Origin: an uncultured Pseudomonadota bacterium
Lineage (GTDB): Bacteria > Myxococcota_A > UBA796 > SXON01
Direction: 5' to 3'
Assembly (NCBI GenBank): GCA_903875225.1
Contig: CAIQVJ010000064.1
Location: forward strand, 62,001-126,000
Length of the DNA: 64,000 nt
The translations under genes were made by a program, and so were the position numbers. This document shows, one piece after another, positions 48,446 to 57,214 of the stretch (positions are counted from its first letter, which is position 1; every line of letters begins with the position of its first letter). The notes below the pieces were generated by a model, which made no database searches, had not been told where the DNA came from, and saw nothing but the letters and a program-made list of their open reading frames with translations.

Positions 48446-49593
48446 GCGGCGTCGAAGAGCGGACGCATCGCCTCGATCGCAGCCTTGCAGCCTTCCAGAT
48501 CGGGGACCAGCGCGAAGCGGACGTGGTCCCGGCCCGCCGGGGTCACGGCAAAGAAGCTCCCCGGGTTGGTCAAAACGCCGGCCTGGAGCAGCCGCGCGGC
48601 GAACGCGTCGCCGTCCCCATCCGGTGCCTTCACCCAGACGTAGAAGCTCGCCGTGCTCGCCGTCACCTCGAGCCCGACGCCCTCCAGGAAGTCGATCAGG
48701 AGCCGACGCTTCTCCCCGAACAGGAGCCGGCGTGCCGTCGCGTGGTCGTCGTCCGACCAGGCCGCCGCCGCTGCGGCGTTCACGAAGTCCTGCGGCGCCA
48801 GCCCCGGGTTGGTCCGAAGGGTGCGCAGGGCCGTGATGACCTTCGGGTCTCCCGCCACGATGCCGGAGCGGTAGCCCGTCATCCCCGAGCGCTTGGAGAG
48901 CGAGAAGAGGGCGAGCACACCCTCGCTCGCGACCTGCAGGATGCTGGGCGGCGGCTCGTCGAACCACACGTCGAGGTAGCACTCGTCGCTCACCAACAGG
49001 ATGTCGTGCTCGCGGCACACCTCCCACGTCCTGAGCAGGTCGGACCGGGACATCACTGCGCCGCTGGGGTTGTGCGGCGAGTTGATCCACACCAGACGCG
49101 TCTGACGCAGCACGTCGCGCGGTAGCTCCCACACGCGCTGGATGTAGTCGCCGCTGAGCGGCTGGGGGCAGGGCTGGCCCCCGGCGAGCACTGCGCCCCG
49201 GTGGTAGACCGAGTAGCCGGGGTCCGGATAGACGACGCCGCGGTCGGGGGCGCGGGGGTCTACGCACAGGAGCGGCATGTGGAACACCGCCTCCTTGGAG
49301 CCCGAGGTCGGCAGGACCTGGGTTTCGGGGTCGAGCGCCACCCCGAGGCGGCGGTGAGCGTAGTCGGCGAACGCCCTGCGAATCCCCGGCTCTCCGCGAA
49401 CGGTCGGGTACCGGCAGTTGTCGGGGATGTTCGCGCGAAGCGTCGCCCGGATGAAGTCCGGGGTGGGCTCGATGGGATCGCCCGTCCCGAAATCGTAGAC
49501 CGTTCGGCCCGCGGAGAGCAGGTCGTCGCGCTTCCGATCGATCGCGATGGTGGGGTACGTCGGGAGGGTGAGCAGGTTGGGGTTCAGGCGCAC
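48442..49593 (-). CDS. PLP-dependent class I/II aminotransferase (DapC-like)
   Basis: This 383-residue fold-type I enzyme has the class I/II signature SLSKRSGMTGYRSG with the Schiff-base Lys, plus VSDECYLDV and the NSPHNPSG loop. The FGTGDPIEPTPDFIRATL opening and overall pattern are closest to succinyldiaminopimelate aminotransferase (DapC) and related branches, so a role in lysine/peptidoglycan precursor synthesis is possible; aspartate-type specificity cannot be excluded. The start is GTG at 49593 with TAGGAT 6 nt upstream. It shares its stop bases with the convergent FAD oxidase and diverges from the EamA transporter. Confidence 0.88.
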   Translation of the reverse strand: MRLNPNLLTLPTYPTIAIDRKRDDLLSAGRTVYDFGTGDPIEPTPDFIRATLRANIPDNCRYPTVRGEPGIRRAFADYAHRRLGVALDPETQVLPTSGSKEAVFHMPLLCVDPRAPDRGVVYPDPGYSVYHRGAVLAGGQPCPQPLSGDYIQRVWELPRDVLRQTRLVWINSPHNPSGAVMSRSDLLRTWEVCREHDILLVSDECYLDVWFDEPPPSILQVASEGVLALFSLSKRSGMTGYRSGIVAGDPKVITALRTLRTNPGLAPQDFVNAAAAAAWSDDDHATARRLLFGEKRRLLIDFLEGVGLEVTASTASFYVWVKAPDGDGDAFAARLLQAGVLTNPGSFFAVTPAGRDHVRFALVPDLEGCKAAIEAMRPLFDAA

Positions 49594-49599
49594 GCGGGC

Positions 49600-49605
49600 A
49601 TCCTA
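49600..49605 (-). promoter_or_regulatory. -10-like hexamer, probable leaderless start
   Basis: TAGGAT on the minus strand ends 6 nt before the GTG at 49593, in the 72-bp region shared with the divergent transporter gene. Confidence 0.45.
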
Positions 49606-49653
49606 CACTGCGAGGCGGATCCGCACGCGGGGGTTGCCCTACCGATCGCGGGG

Positions 49654-49659
49654 TTAGCC
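49654..49659 (+). promoter_or_regulatory. -10-like hexamer, probable leaderless start
   Basis: TTAGCC ends 6 nt before the GTG at 49666. It sits beside the minus-strand element for the aminotransferase, so the short divergent region would hold two start sites. Confidence 0.4.
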
Positions 49660-49665
49660 GCGCGG

Positions 49666-50523
49666 GTGCTGTTCACCCAGACCTCCTGCGCCGTGCTCCT
49701 CGCGCTCTTCTGCTCGGTGCTCTGGGCGCTCGGGAACGTGTATGTGCAGCGCGCGAGCGTTGCGCTCGGCGGGCTGCGCGCCATGTTCTGGTCGCAGCTC
49801 GTCGGAACCGCGGTGCTGATCCCGTTGGCGCTCTGGCTGGAAGATCGCCCCGTCGCGCCGCTCGCGTCGGACCTCGCGATCACGGCGGTGGGCAGCGCGC
49901 TCGGGTACTACGGCATGGTGGTCGCCTTCTCTGAGGGGGCCTTGTCGGGTGTGGTGCCGCTGGTGACCGCGTGGGCCGTGCCGGCAGCCATCGTGGGGGT
50001 GCTCTGGTCGGGTGAGGCGCCCGGCCTGGGGCAAGGCGTCGGCGGCGTGATGATCCTCGTGGGCGCGGTCGGGAACGGCGTGCTGGCGCCGAAGGTCCAC
50101 GGCGAGGGCAGCCGGCGGGCGCTCCTGTGGGCCGCGGCCGGCGCCCTGGGGTTCGGGGTGATGGTGGCGGGCACCGCGCGCATGCGGGACCAGCTTGGGG
50201 CGATCGGCGTGATCCCCTCGGTGTGGATCGCCCAGTGGGTGCTGCTCGCGCCGTTGTTCACCCGCCGCGATCTGCGGGGCCTGCCCGCCCGCGGGCAGTG
50301 GCCCGCCGTGCTCGGGATGGCCTTCTTCGAGAGCTTTGGCTTCGTGGCGTACACCCTGGCCACCCGGATGGCGCCGGTGGCAGTGGTGAGCCCGCCGGCC
50401 TCGGTCTCGTCCCTGCTCACGGTGCTCTACGCGAACGTCGTCCTGCGCGAGCCGCTCACCCCGGCTCGCTGGGGTCTGGTGCTGCTCGCGGCCGCAGGTA
50501 CGTTGCTCGTCGCAGCGGGGTGA
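49666..50523 (+). CDS. EamA-family drug/metabolite transporter
   Basis: This 285-residue inner-membrane protein has about ten hydrophobic segments arranged as two five-helix EamA halves. The first begins at LLALFCSVLWALGNVYVQRAS; the second starts near residue 145 (LLWAAAGALGFGVMVAGTA) and ends in VVLREPLTPARWGLVLLAAAGTLLVAAG, the typical family end. Substrates are unknown; members export metabolites or drugs, or flip lipids. GTG at 49666 gives the normal length of about 285. It is divergent from the aminotransferase gene by 72 bases. Confidence 0.88.
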   Translation: MLFTQTSCAVLLALFCSVLWALGNVYVQRASVALGGLRAMFWSQLVGTAVLIPLALWLEDRPVAPLASDLAITAVGSALGYYGMVVAFSEGALSGVVPLVTAWAVPAAIVGVLWSGEAPGLGQGVGGVMILVGAVGNGVLAPKVHGEGSRRALLWAAAGALGFGVMVAGTARMRDQLGAIGVIPSVWIAQWVLLAPLFTRRDLRGLPARGQWPAVLGMAFFESFGFVAYTLATRMAPVAVVSPPASVSSLLTVLYANVVLREPLTPARWGLVLLAAAGTLLVAAG

Positions 50524-50525
50524 CC

Positions 50526-51068
50526 CTACCCGGGTTTGACCGGCGTCGACGGCGCCGGGGTGACGGGCGCAGGGGAGACTGGAGCGGGCGGGGTCGTGGG
50601 CGACGTGCTCGGCTGCGGGGCTGCGGGCGCCGCAGCCGCAGGCGCGGCTTTCGTGGGTGTTGGGGGCGTGGGCGCGGCGGTGGCGTCCGTCTCCGACGAG
50701 CCCGGGGCCGGGAGGGAGGCAGCCGGGCCGGTGGTGGTGGCCGCGGCGTCCATGACCACCACCAGGTCGCCCTGCTGGTGCCCATGGGTGCGAATGAGCA
50801 TGCCGGGCAGCAGGTCGCTCGGCAGGGACGTCCGCGTATCGATCGTGAGCACACCGGTGGCGGGCAGGTGGCCGATGACCGTCTGTCCGTCGCCCACCTG
50901 CACCCAGGAGCGGGTCTCGCCGCTGAACGAGGAGACCGTACCGGAGACCGTGACCTCGTCCGGATCGGCCATCTTGGTGCCTGGAGCGGGGCCCGGGGGA
51001 GGGTTCGGCTGCATCATGGGCTCCTGCACACCGCAGGCGATCAACCAAAACACGGCAGGGGTCAGCAT
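50526..51068 (-). CDS. Lipoprotein with Ala/Pro/Thr-rich tail
   Basis: This 180-residue protein opens with a signal and lipobox (WLIACG, Cys about residue 12). A compact beta domain (about 35-110: VTVSGTVSSFSGETRSWVQVGDGQTVIGHLPATGVLTIDTRTS) resembles an OB-like or DUF5666-type fold, possibly binding nucleic acid or sugar. The final 70 residues are low-complexity Ala/Pro/Thr/Ser. Its start overlaps the thyX stop by one base (TGATG). It sits downstream of thyX, and its own stop is 2 bases from the transporter stop. Confidence 0.7.
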   Translation of the reverse strand: MLTPAVFWLIACGVQEPMMQPNPPPGPAPGTKMADPDEVTVSGTVSSFSGETRSWVQVGDGQTVIGHLPATGVLTIDTRTSLPSDLLPGMLIRTHGHQQGDLVVVMDAAATTTGPAASLPAPGSSETDATAAPTPPTPTKAAPAAAAPAAPQPSTSPTTPPAPVSPAPVTPAPSTPVKPG

Positions 51069-51979
51069 CACGTTGCTCCAGGACGAATCGTGTCCATCAA
51101 CTCGGTCCACTCCCGCTTGGAGAGGCCGGAATTCGCGACCTCGACGTTCTCCCCCGCGAGCATCCGCCGGACGACCGCGAGCATGGGCCCCGACAGGGTG
51201 AACGCGCCCAGCCGGTAGTCCTCGAACGCCTCCCAGCAGTGCGGCACCCAGGCTTTCACCGCGCTCGCGATGGCCTCGCCGTACACGCGGATCTCGTACT
51301 GGGCGTGAGGATCGATGCGCAGCGCCAGGAAGTGGAGCAGGTTGTGCAGGTCCACCTTCCAATACCACTGCGTGTAGTAGCCCACGGACAGGTTCATCCG
51401 CGCCAGCTCACGGGCGAGGCCTGCCTCGTCGATGAGCTTCTCGTAGGTCTCGTAGCTCTGTTCCTGATCGCGCCGCAGAAGGCGCAGCACCTCGGCGGCG
51501 GTCTCTGCATCGAGGACCTCGCCGCGGCCCTGCTTGTTGTTCGAGGACTGGCGCGCCAGATCCTCCGCACGGGGCAGGTAGAACTCGCGGTCCATGATCG
51601 AGTAGCGCGCGCTGTATTCGTTCACGCTGGCGGTGCGGTGCCGGATCCACTGCCGGGCGACGAAGATCGGCAGCTTGACGTGCAGCTTGAGCTCACACAT
51701 CTCCAGCGGGGTCGTGTGCCTGTGGCGCATCAGGTACCGGATGAGCCCGCGGTCGTCGGTCGCCGTGCGCGTGCCCTTGCCATAGGAGACGCGCGCGGCC
51801 TGCACGACTGCGCTGTCGTCACCCATGTAGTCGACCACCCGGACGAAACCGTGGTCCAGGCACGGCATCGGGCGGAAAAGCCGCTCCTCGAGCGCGGGCA
51901 CCGTGGGGCGGCGTGTGACCGAGTGTTCGGCGAGTTGGGCGTTGAGTTCGGCGATCTCGTCGTCGCTGGGCTGGGCCAT
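51068..51979 (-). CDS. thyX: Flavin-dependent thymidylate synthase
   Basis: This 303-residue enzyme makes dTMP from dUMP using FAD, NADPH and methylenetetrahydrofolate. The ThyX motif [14 protein letters not shown] (113-126) is intact and matches RHRxxSxNExSxRY. The [23 protein letters not shown] and [18 protein letters not shown] segments are conserved in the family and supply the FAD and dUMP contacts. An N-terminal extension of about 35 residues is present. The protein is cytoplasmic. Its start is divergent from the SPASM gene, and its stop overlaps the lipoprotein start by one base. Confidence 0.96.
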   Translation of the reverse strand: MAQPSDDEIAELNAQLAEHSVTRRPTVPALEERLFRPMPCLDHGFVRVVDYMGDDSAVVQAARVSYGKGTRTATDDRGLIRYLMRHRHTTPLEMCELKLHVKLPIFVARQWIRHRTASVNEYSARYSIMDREFYLPRAEDLARQSSNNKQGRGEVLDAETAAEVLRLLRRDQEQSYETYEKLIDEAGLARELARMNLSVGYYTQWYWKVDLHNLLHFLALRIDPHAQYEIRVYGEAIASAVKAWVPHCWEAFEDYRLGAFTLSGPMLAVVRRMLAGENVEVANSGLSKREWTELMDTIRPGAT

Positions 51980-52039
51980 GCGCCACCGCGTAGCCGGTTG
52001 GCGCCCCGGGCGCCGCGGTTTCCGGTTAGAAGTGGCGTC

Positions 52040-52381
52040 ATGGCGAAGGAAGTGCGTACTGTGCTGCCCCCGGAAACCCGGCCCCCCTGTGCGGGGCTGT
52101 GGGACACTCCGATGGTGCAGGTGAACGGGGACGTCACCGTGTGTTGCCTCGACGAGCACCTCGAGAACAAGATCGGGAACGTGAACGACACGCCGCTGGG
52201 GGAGATCTGGGCCGGACCGAAGCTGGACGCGTGGCGCCTCGCCCACGTCGAGGGGCGCTTTGGCGAGTCGGGCCCGTACTGCACACGTTGTAACTGGCGT
52301 TCTGCGGGTGCCCTCTCGCCCGCGCGCGCCGCTGAGTGGCGGGCGCGCCTGCGCGGCACCTCGTCGAGGATTTCAGGGTGA
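52040..52381 (+). CDS. Stand-alone SPASM (iron-sulfur) domain protein
   Basis: This 113-residue protein resembles the SPASM domain found at the C terminus of radical SAM peptide-modifying enzymes: [41 protein letters not shown] and PYCTRCNW. Four or five Cys at about residues 17, 35, 36, 80 and 83 could bind a [4Fe-4S] cluster. No radical SAM core (CxxxCxxC) is present. It overlaps the following ABC ATPase start by 4 bases (GTGA), so they are coupled. The TTAGAA sequence 8 nt before the ATG is a possible -10 element. It might be an accessory or electron-transfer unit, or a relic of a split enzyme. Confidence 0.75.
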   Translation: MAKEVRTVLPPETRPPCAGLWDTPMVQVNGDVTVCCLDEHLENKIGNVNDTPLGEIWAGPKLDAWRLAHVEGRFGESGPYCTRCNWRSAGALSPARAAEWRARLRGTSSRISG

Positions 52382-53283
52382 CCAGCGCAATCCGTACAGA
52401 GAAGCTTGGAAAGACCTACTACTCGGGGTTCTTTCGTTTTCCCTATCCGGCGTTGATGGATCTGGACCTGGACGTGCCGGAGGGCTCCGCCTTCGGGTTC
52501 GTCGGGCCCAACGGCGCGGGAAAGACCACCACGATCAAGACGTTGATGGGCCTTCAGCGCCCGACCGCAGGGGGTGGGTGGATCCACGGGGTTCCGATCT
52601 CGGACCCAGCCTCCCGACTCCGCGTCGGCTTCCTCCCCGAGCGCCCGTACTTCTACGAGCACCTGAGCGCATCCGAATTCCTTGATTTCTACGCCCGGCT
52701 CGGCGATGTGCCGTCGAGCGAGCGCGGGGGGCGCGTCGCGAAGCTGCTCGAGCGCGTCGATCTCGGCAGGTTCCGCGACGTACCGCTCGGCAAGTTCTCC
52801 AAGGGAATGCTGCAGCGCGCCGGACTTGCCCAGGCCTTGATCGCAGACCCCGACCTGCTCGTGCTCGACGAGCCGATGAGCGGCCTCGATCCCATCGGGC
52901 GCGCACTGGTGCGCGACCTCATCGTCGAGGAGCGCAACGCCGGGAAGACCGTCTTCTTCTCGTCGCACATCCTGTCGGACATCGAGGCGATCTGCGATCG
53001 GGTGGCGATGGTGGTGGGCGGAAAGCTGCGCGGACAGGGCAAGGTGAGTGAGCTCCTGGAGGGGGCGGTGCAACACGTCGAGATCGGGCTCCGGAGGGGG
53101 GACGAACGGGAGACCCGGAACGTGCCGCCGGCGGAGAGCAACGCCGCGCTCGTCAAGGCGCACGGGGAGGGCTGGACCATCGTGAACGTGCATCCGGTGT
53201 CCAAGACGCTCGAGCAGTTGCTGCTCGACGAGGTCGAGCGAGCCAGGCCCGTCGTGACGAAGCGGCTCGGGGTGCTCGCATGA
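52378..53283 (+). CDS. ABC transporter ATP-binding protein
   Basis: This 301-residue ATPase has Walker A GPNGAGKTTT (near residues 43-52), a variant signature LGKFSKGMLQRAGLAQAL (SKGMLQR in place of SGGQ), and Walker B LLVLDEPMSGLDP. This pattern and the long C-terminal extension (about 240-301) are typical of ABC-2-type exporters such as those for natural products or polysaccharides. The GTG start at 52378 overlaps the SPASM stop; its stop overlaps the permease start by 4 bases. Confidence 0.92.
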   Translation: MTSAIRTEKLGKTYYSGFFRFPYPALMDLDLDVPEGSAFGFVGPNGAGKTTTIKTLMGLQRPTAGGGWIHGVPISDPASRLRVGFLPERPYFYEHLSASEFLDFYARLGDVPSSERGGRVAKLLERVDLGRFRDVPLGKFSKGMLQRAGLAQALIADPDLLVLDEPMSGLDPIGRALVRDLIVEERNAGKTVFFSSHILSDIEAICDRVAMVVGGKLRGQGKVSELLEGAVQHVEIGLRRGDERETRNVPPAESNAALVKAHGEGWTIVNVHPVSKTLEQLLLDEVERARPVVTKRLGVLA

Positions 53284-54077
53284 GGCCCGCGAACCTGCCG
53301 GGGCTGGCCTTCGCGCGTATCTACGCCGTCGCATCGAACACGTTCCGCGAGGCGGTGCGCGACAAGGTGCTCTACAGCATCCTGTTCTTCGCCGTGATCC
53401 TGCTGCTCGCCTCCCTTGGCCTTCGGGAGGTGGCGCTCGGTGATCGCGACAAGGTGGTGCGGGGCGTCGGACTCGGCGGCATCTCGGTGATCGGGGCGAT
53501 CATCGCGATCTTCCTGGGTGTGGGGCTCGTCTGGAAGGAGATCGAGCGCAAGACGATCTACACCCTCGCATCCAAGCCGCTGCCCCGCTGGCAGATCCTG
53601 CTCGGCAAGTACCTGGGGCTCTGGGCCACGCTCGCTGCGGAGGTCGGGATCCTCACCGTGATGTACACCCTGATCATCGGGTACCAGCAAGGCATGCCGG
53701 GCGCCGGGGTGTATCTGGCGATGGGCATGCTGATGCTGGAGCTCACGCTCGTGACAGCGTTCGCGACGTTGTTCTCCACGTTCGCCTCGCCGATGTCCGC
53801 GAGCGCCTACACCCTGTGCGTGTACGTGATCGGGCACTTCGCCGACGACCTGTACACCTTTGGGAAGGCGAGCAACAACCCTGCGTTTCAGTCATTCACG
53901 TTGGCGATGTACCGCGTCGTGCCCAACCTCGGGATGTTCAACGTGCGTACGGAGGCTGTGCACGGCATGGCCATCCCCGGCACCGAGGTGATGTGGGCAG
54001 CGGTCTATGCGCTGGGGTACACGGCGGCGGTGCTCGCCGTGGCGATGGCGGTGTTCGAGCGGCGGGACTTCAAGTGA
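53280..54077 (+). CDS. ABC-2-type transporter permease
   Basis: This 265-residue integral membrane protein has about six hydrophobic segments (first at about 35-55, then 65-85, 115-135, 145-170, 180-200 and 240-260) and resembles ABC-2 permeases (SNTFREAVRDKVLYSILFFAVILLLASL opening, VWKEIERKTIYTLASKPLPRWQILLGKYLG). It pairs with the preceding ATPase to form an exporter. The substrate is not evident; the coupled SPASM gene raises the possibility of a modified peptide (inference). It converges on the MsbA-like gene with 4 bases between stops. Confidence 0.88.
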   Translation: MRPANLPGLAFARIYAVASNTFREAVRDKVLYSILFFAVILLLASLGLREVALGDRDKVVRGVGLGGISVIGAIIAIFLGVGLVWKEIERKTIYTLASKPLPRWQILLGKYLGLWATLAAEVGILTVMYTLIIGYQQGMPGAGVYLAMGMLMLELTLVTAFATLFSTFASPMSASAYTLCVYVIGHFADDLYTFGKASNNPAFQSFTLAMYRVVPNLGMFNVRTEAVHGMAIPGTEVMWAAVYALGYTAAVLAVAMAVFERRDFK

Positions 54078-54081
54078 CGTC

Positions 54082-55848
54082 CTACGCGAACTGGCGCTCC
54101 ACCAGCCGCTTGTAGGCGCCGTCCTGCGCCACGAGCTGCTCGTGCCGGCCTGACTCGATCACCCTGCCGTTCTCCACGACCGCAACGGTGTCCGCGTCCC
54201 GCACGGTCGAGAGGCGGTGGGCGATGATCAACACCGTCCGGCCGATCATCAGGCGTTCGAGCGCCTCCTGCACCAGGTGCTCGCTCTCGGAGTCGAGCGC
54301 GCTGGTGGCCTCGTCGAGCACGAGCACGCGCGGGTCCTTCAGGATCGCCCGTGCGATGGCGATGCGCTGCTTCTGGCCGCCGGAGAGCCGCACCCCGCGC
54401 TCGCCGACGAGCGTGTCGTAGCCCTCGGGAAAGCCCTCGATGAAGGTGTGTGCGTTCGCGGCCCTCGCCGCCGCGATCACCTGCTCGCGCGTGGCCTCCA
54501 TGCGTCCGTACCGGATGTTCTCCTCGATTGAACAGGCGAAAAGAACGGGCTCCTGGGAGACGGTGCCGATCTGCTCACGCAGCCAGCGGGTGTCCAGGGT
54601 GCGCAGGTCGCGTCCGTCGAGGCTGACGGTGCCCGAGATGGGGTCGTAGAAGCGGGCGACCAGGGCCGCCACGGTGCTCTTTCCGGAGCCGGACGGTCCG
54701 ACGAGCGCCAGGACCTTCCCCGGTTCGAGCACGAGGTTCATGTGCCGCATCACGGGGGCGTCCAGGCGCGTGGGGTAGGCGAAGTCCACGTCGTCGAGCA
54801 CGAGCCGCCCGCCCACCATCGCGGGGCGCTCGCCCCCGGGGGCTTCGCCCACGGGCACCCGGTCCATCAGCTCGAACACCCGGGTGCTCGCCCCGAGTGC
54901 CCGATTGAAGTCGGCATACAAGCTTGACAGCGCTCCGAGGGAGAAGCCCAGGACGATGGTGTAGAGCATGAACGAGTTCAGGTCGCCGAGCGTGAGGCTC
55001 CCGTCGATCACCTCGTTGCCGCCGAACCAGAGCACCAGCGCCACCGCGCCGAAGCCGGCAAAGCCCATGGCGCCCTGGAAGGTGCCATAGGTGAGCGCGA
55101 GCCGGCGCCCCATCTGGAACGCGACGTCCACGCGCGAGCCGTACCGGTCCACCTCGAAGGTCTCCCGGGCAAAGCTCCGTACCGTTCGGATGTTGCCGAG
55201 CGTCTCGTCCGCCACCTCGCTGGCCTGCGCAAGGGCATCCTGCGTGGACTTCGAGAGGCTGCGCACCCTCCGGGCAAAGAGCATCGCCCCGATCGCGACG
55301 AACGGTACGACGGCCAGCATCACGAGGGTGAGCTTCCAGCTCGTCCACAGCAGCACGGTCAGGCTGCCGAGCGCCTGAACCAGGAATCGGAGCGCCATCG
55401 AGATGTTCACGGTCACGCCGTTCTGGATGACGTTCGTGTCCGCCGACAGTCGGTTGAGCAGCTCCCCGGTGCGCTGCGCATCGAAGAAGCCGATCTCCTG
55501 CGCGACGATGCGGTCGTAGAGATCCCGGCGGAGTCGGGCGACGACGCGCTCCCCGGCGAGCGTGAAGAGCCACGACCGCAGAAAGCCGAACAGGCCCACG
55601 AGCACGAACAGCCCGAGCATCTCCTCGACGGTCGTCTTGAGGATCTCGCGGCCATTCGGCTGGTTCACCGCATCGGTGAGAATGCGGACGCCCTGCGGGC
55701 CCACCAGCGAGAGTGAGCTTCCGAGCAGGAGCGCGAGGGTCGCGACCGCAAGCATGCCGAATTCGGGCTTTGCGAGGGAGAAGAGTCGGGCCCAGGAGGT
55801 GCTGTGGGCCGTGTGGGTGGACGTCGGGACTGCAGTGTCGGGCGGCAT
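54082..55848 (-). CDS. ABC exporter with fused permease and ATPase (MsbA-like)
   Basis: This 588-residue half-transporter has six membrane helices (about 30-320) followed by a nucleotide-binding domain: Walker A GPSGSGKST (near residue 385), signature LSGGQKQRIAIARAI, Walker B VLVLDEATSALDSESE and the H-loop IIAHRLST. The layout is that of MsbA/LmrA-type homodimers exporting lipid A, lipids or drugs. ATG at 55848 was chosen; an upstream GTG at 55893 adds 15 residues. The gene is divergent from the thiolase gene. Confidence 0.94.
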   Translation of the reverse strand: MPPDTAVPTSTHTAHSTSWARLFSLAKPEFGMLAVATLALLLGSSLSLVGPQGVRILTDAVNQPNGREILKTTVEEMLGLFVLVGLFGFLRSWLFTLAGERVVARLRRDLYDRIVAQEIGFFDAQRTGELLNRLSADTNVIQNGVTVNISMALRFLVQALGSLTVLLWTSWKLTLVMLAVVPFVAIGAMLFARRVRSLSKSTQDALAQASEVADETLGNIRTVRSFARETFEVDRYGSRVDVAFQMGRRLALTYGTFQGAMGFAGFGAVALVLWFGGNEVIDGSLTLGDLNSFMLYTIVLGFSLGALSSLYADFNRALGASTRVFELMDRVPVGEAPGGERPAMVGGRLVLDDVDFAYPTRLDAPVMRHMNLVLEPGKVLALVGPSGSGKSTVAALVARFYDPISGTVSLDGRDLRTLDTRWLREQIGTVSQEPVLFACSIEENIRYGRMEATREQVIAAARAANAHTFIEGFPEGYDTLVGERGVRLSGGQKQRIAIARAILKDPRVLVLDEATSALDSESEHLVQEALERLMIGRTVLIIAHRLSTVRDADTVAVVENGRVIESGRHEQLVAQDGAYKRLVERQFA

Positions 55849-55981
55849 GGCGGCAAGGGTGCACACGGATCGGCCTGCGGCCAGCGCGTACACCCGCGGT
55901 CTTTCTGCGTAGGGCGCGCGTTGGGGCGTGCGTTAGATCGCCACCCCGTTCCACCCGCGCCCCTGGCGCATCGGAGTCTTC

Positions 55982-57181
55982 ATGTCCCTCTCCGTTCAGA
56001 ATCGCGAAGTCGTCATCCTCTCGGCCGTCCGCACCGCGTTCGGCACCCAGGGCGGCGCGCTCAAGGACTTCAGCGCCCAGGACATCGCGGTGCCCACGGC
56101 CGTTGAAGCCATGAAGCGCGCGGGGGTCTCCCCCGAAGACATCGATCAGGCGATCTACGGCAACGTGCTGCAGACCAGCAACGACGCCATCTACGGCGCC
56201 CGCCACGTCGCGCTCAAGGCCGGCGTGCCCCACAGCGTGCCGGCGCTCACCCTCAACCGCCTGTGCGGCTCCGGGTTCCAGGCCATCATCACCGCGGCCG
56301 AGCAGATCCTCACGGGTCAGGCGAGCGTGGTGCTCGCGGGCGGCATGGAGAACATGAGCATGGCGCCCCACGTCATCCATGGGATGCGCGATGGCGCCGC
56401 CAAGTTCGGGCGCCCGCCGGTGCTCAAGGATCTGCTGTGGGAGTGCCTCACCGACACGTACACCGGGCTGGCGATGGCGCAGACGGCCGAGAAGCTCGGC
56501 GAGCAGTTCGGCCTCACGCGCGAAGCGGTGGACGAGGTCGCCATCGCGAGCCAGGAGCGCTGGTTCGCCGCGAACGAGGCCGGCCGGTTCAAGGACGAGA
56601 TCATCGATTTCGTCATCAAGAGCAAGAAAGGCGACATCATCTTCAACAAGGACGAGCACCCGCGCCGCTCGGACATGGCCGCGCTCGCCAAGCTGCCGGC
56701 GTACTTCAAGAAGGACGGCCTCGTCACCGCGGGCAATGCCTCCGGCATCTGCGACGGTGCGGCCAGCCTCGTCGTCGCCGACGCCAAGTGGGCCGAGAAG
56801 CGCGGCCTCACCCCGCTCGCGCGCATCGTGAGCTGGGGAGTCGCCGGCTGCGACCCGACGATCATGGGCATCGGCCCGGTCCCCGCGTCCAAGCGCGCGA
56901 TGGAGATCGCGGGCCTCACGGTCGCCGACCTCGCGCTGGCCGAGGTCAACGAGGCGTTCGCACCGCAGTACCTCTCCTGCGAGAAGGCCCTCGGGCTCGA
57001 CCGCGCGCTCACCAACGTGAACGGCGGCGCCATCTCGCTCGGCCACCCGCTCGGCGCCTCGGGCGCACGCATCACCAGCACGCTCGTGCACGAGCTGCGC
57101 CGCCGTAAGGCGCGCTACGGCCTCGGCAGCGCCTGCATCGGCGGCGGCCAGGGCATCGCGATCATCGTCGAAGGGTTGTAG
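55982..57181 (+). CDS. Acetyl-CoA acetyltransferase (thiolase)
   Basis: This 399-residue thiolase condenses or cleaves acyl-CoAs. The nucleophilic Cys is at residue 95 (NRLCGSG), and the NEAFAPQYL, GHPLGASGAR and CIGGGQG motifs provide the His and second Cys. The length is exact for the biosynthetic/degradative thiolase family; sequence alone does not separate acetoacetyl-CoA thiolase from beta-oxidation enzymes, but no other beta-oxidation genes are adjacent. A GGAG site precedes the ATG. TTAGAT about 48 nt upstream may be a -10 element. Confidence 0.94.
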   Translation: MSLSVQNREVVILSAVRTAFGTQGGALKDFSAQDIAVPTAVEAMKRAGVSPEDIDQAIYGNVLQTSNDAIYGARHVALKAGVPHSVPALTLNRLCGSGFQAIITAAEQILTGQASVVLAGGMENMSMAPHVIHGMRDGAAKFGRPPVLKDLLWECLTDTYTGLAMAQTAEKLGEQFGLTREAVDEVAIASQERWFAANEAGRFKDEIIDFVIKSKKGDIIFNKDEHPRRSDMAALAKLPAYFKKDGLVTAGNASGICDGAASLVVADAKWAEKRGLTPLARIVSWGVAGCDPTIMGIGPVPASKRAMEIAGLTVADLALAEVNEAFAPQYLSCEKALGLDRALTNVNGGAISLGHPLGASGARITSTLVHELRRRKARYGLGSACIGGGQGIAIIVEGL

Positions 57182-57202
57182 GCCCCCACGCACCAGACGG
57201 GC

Positions 57203-57208
57203 TAGGGC
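57203..57208 (+). promoter_or_regulatory. -10-like hexamer, probable leaderless start
   Basis: TAGGGC ends 6 nt before the ATG at 57215 in the 33-bp gap after the thiolase gene. No -35 element is apparent, and read-through from thiolase is also possible. Confidence 0.35.
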
Positions 57209-57214
57209 CCCCCG

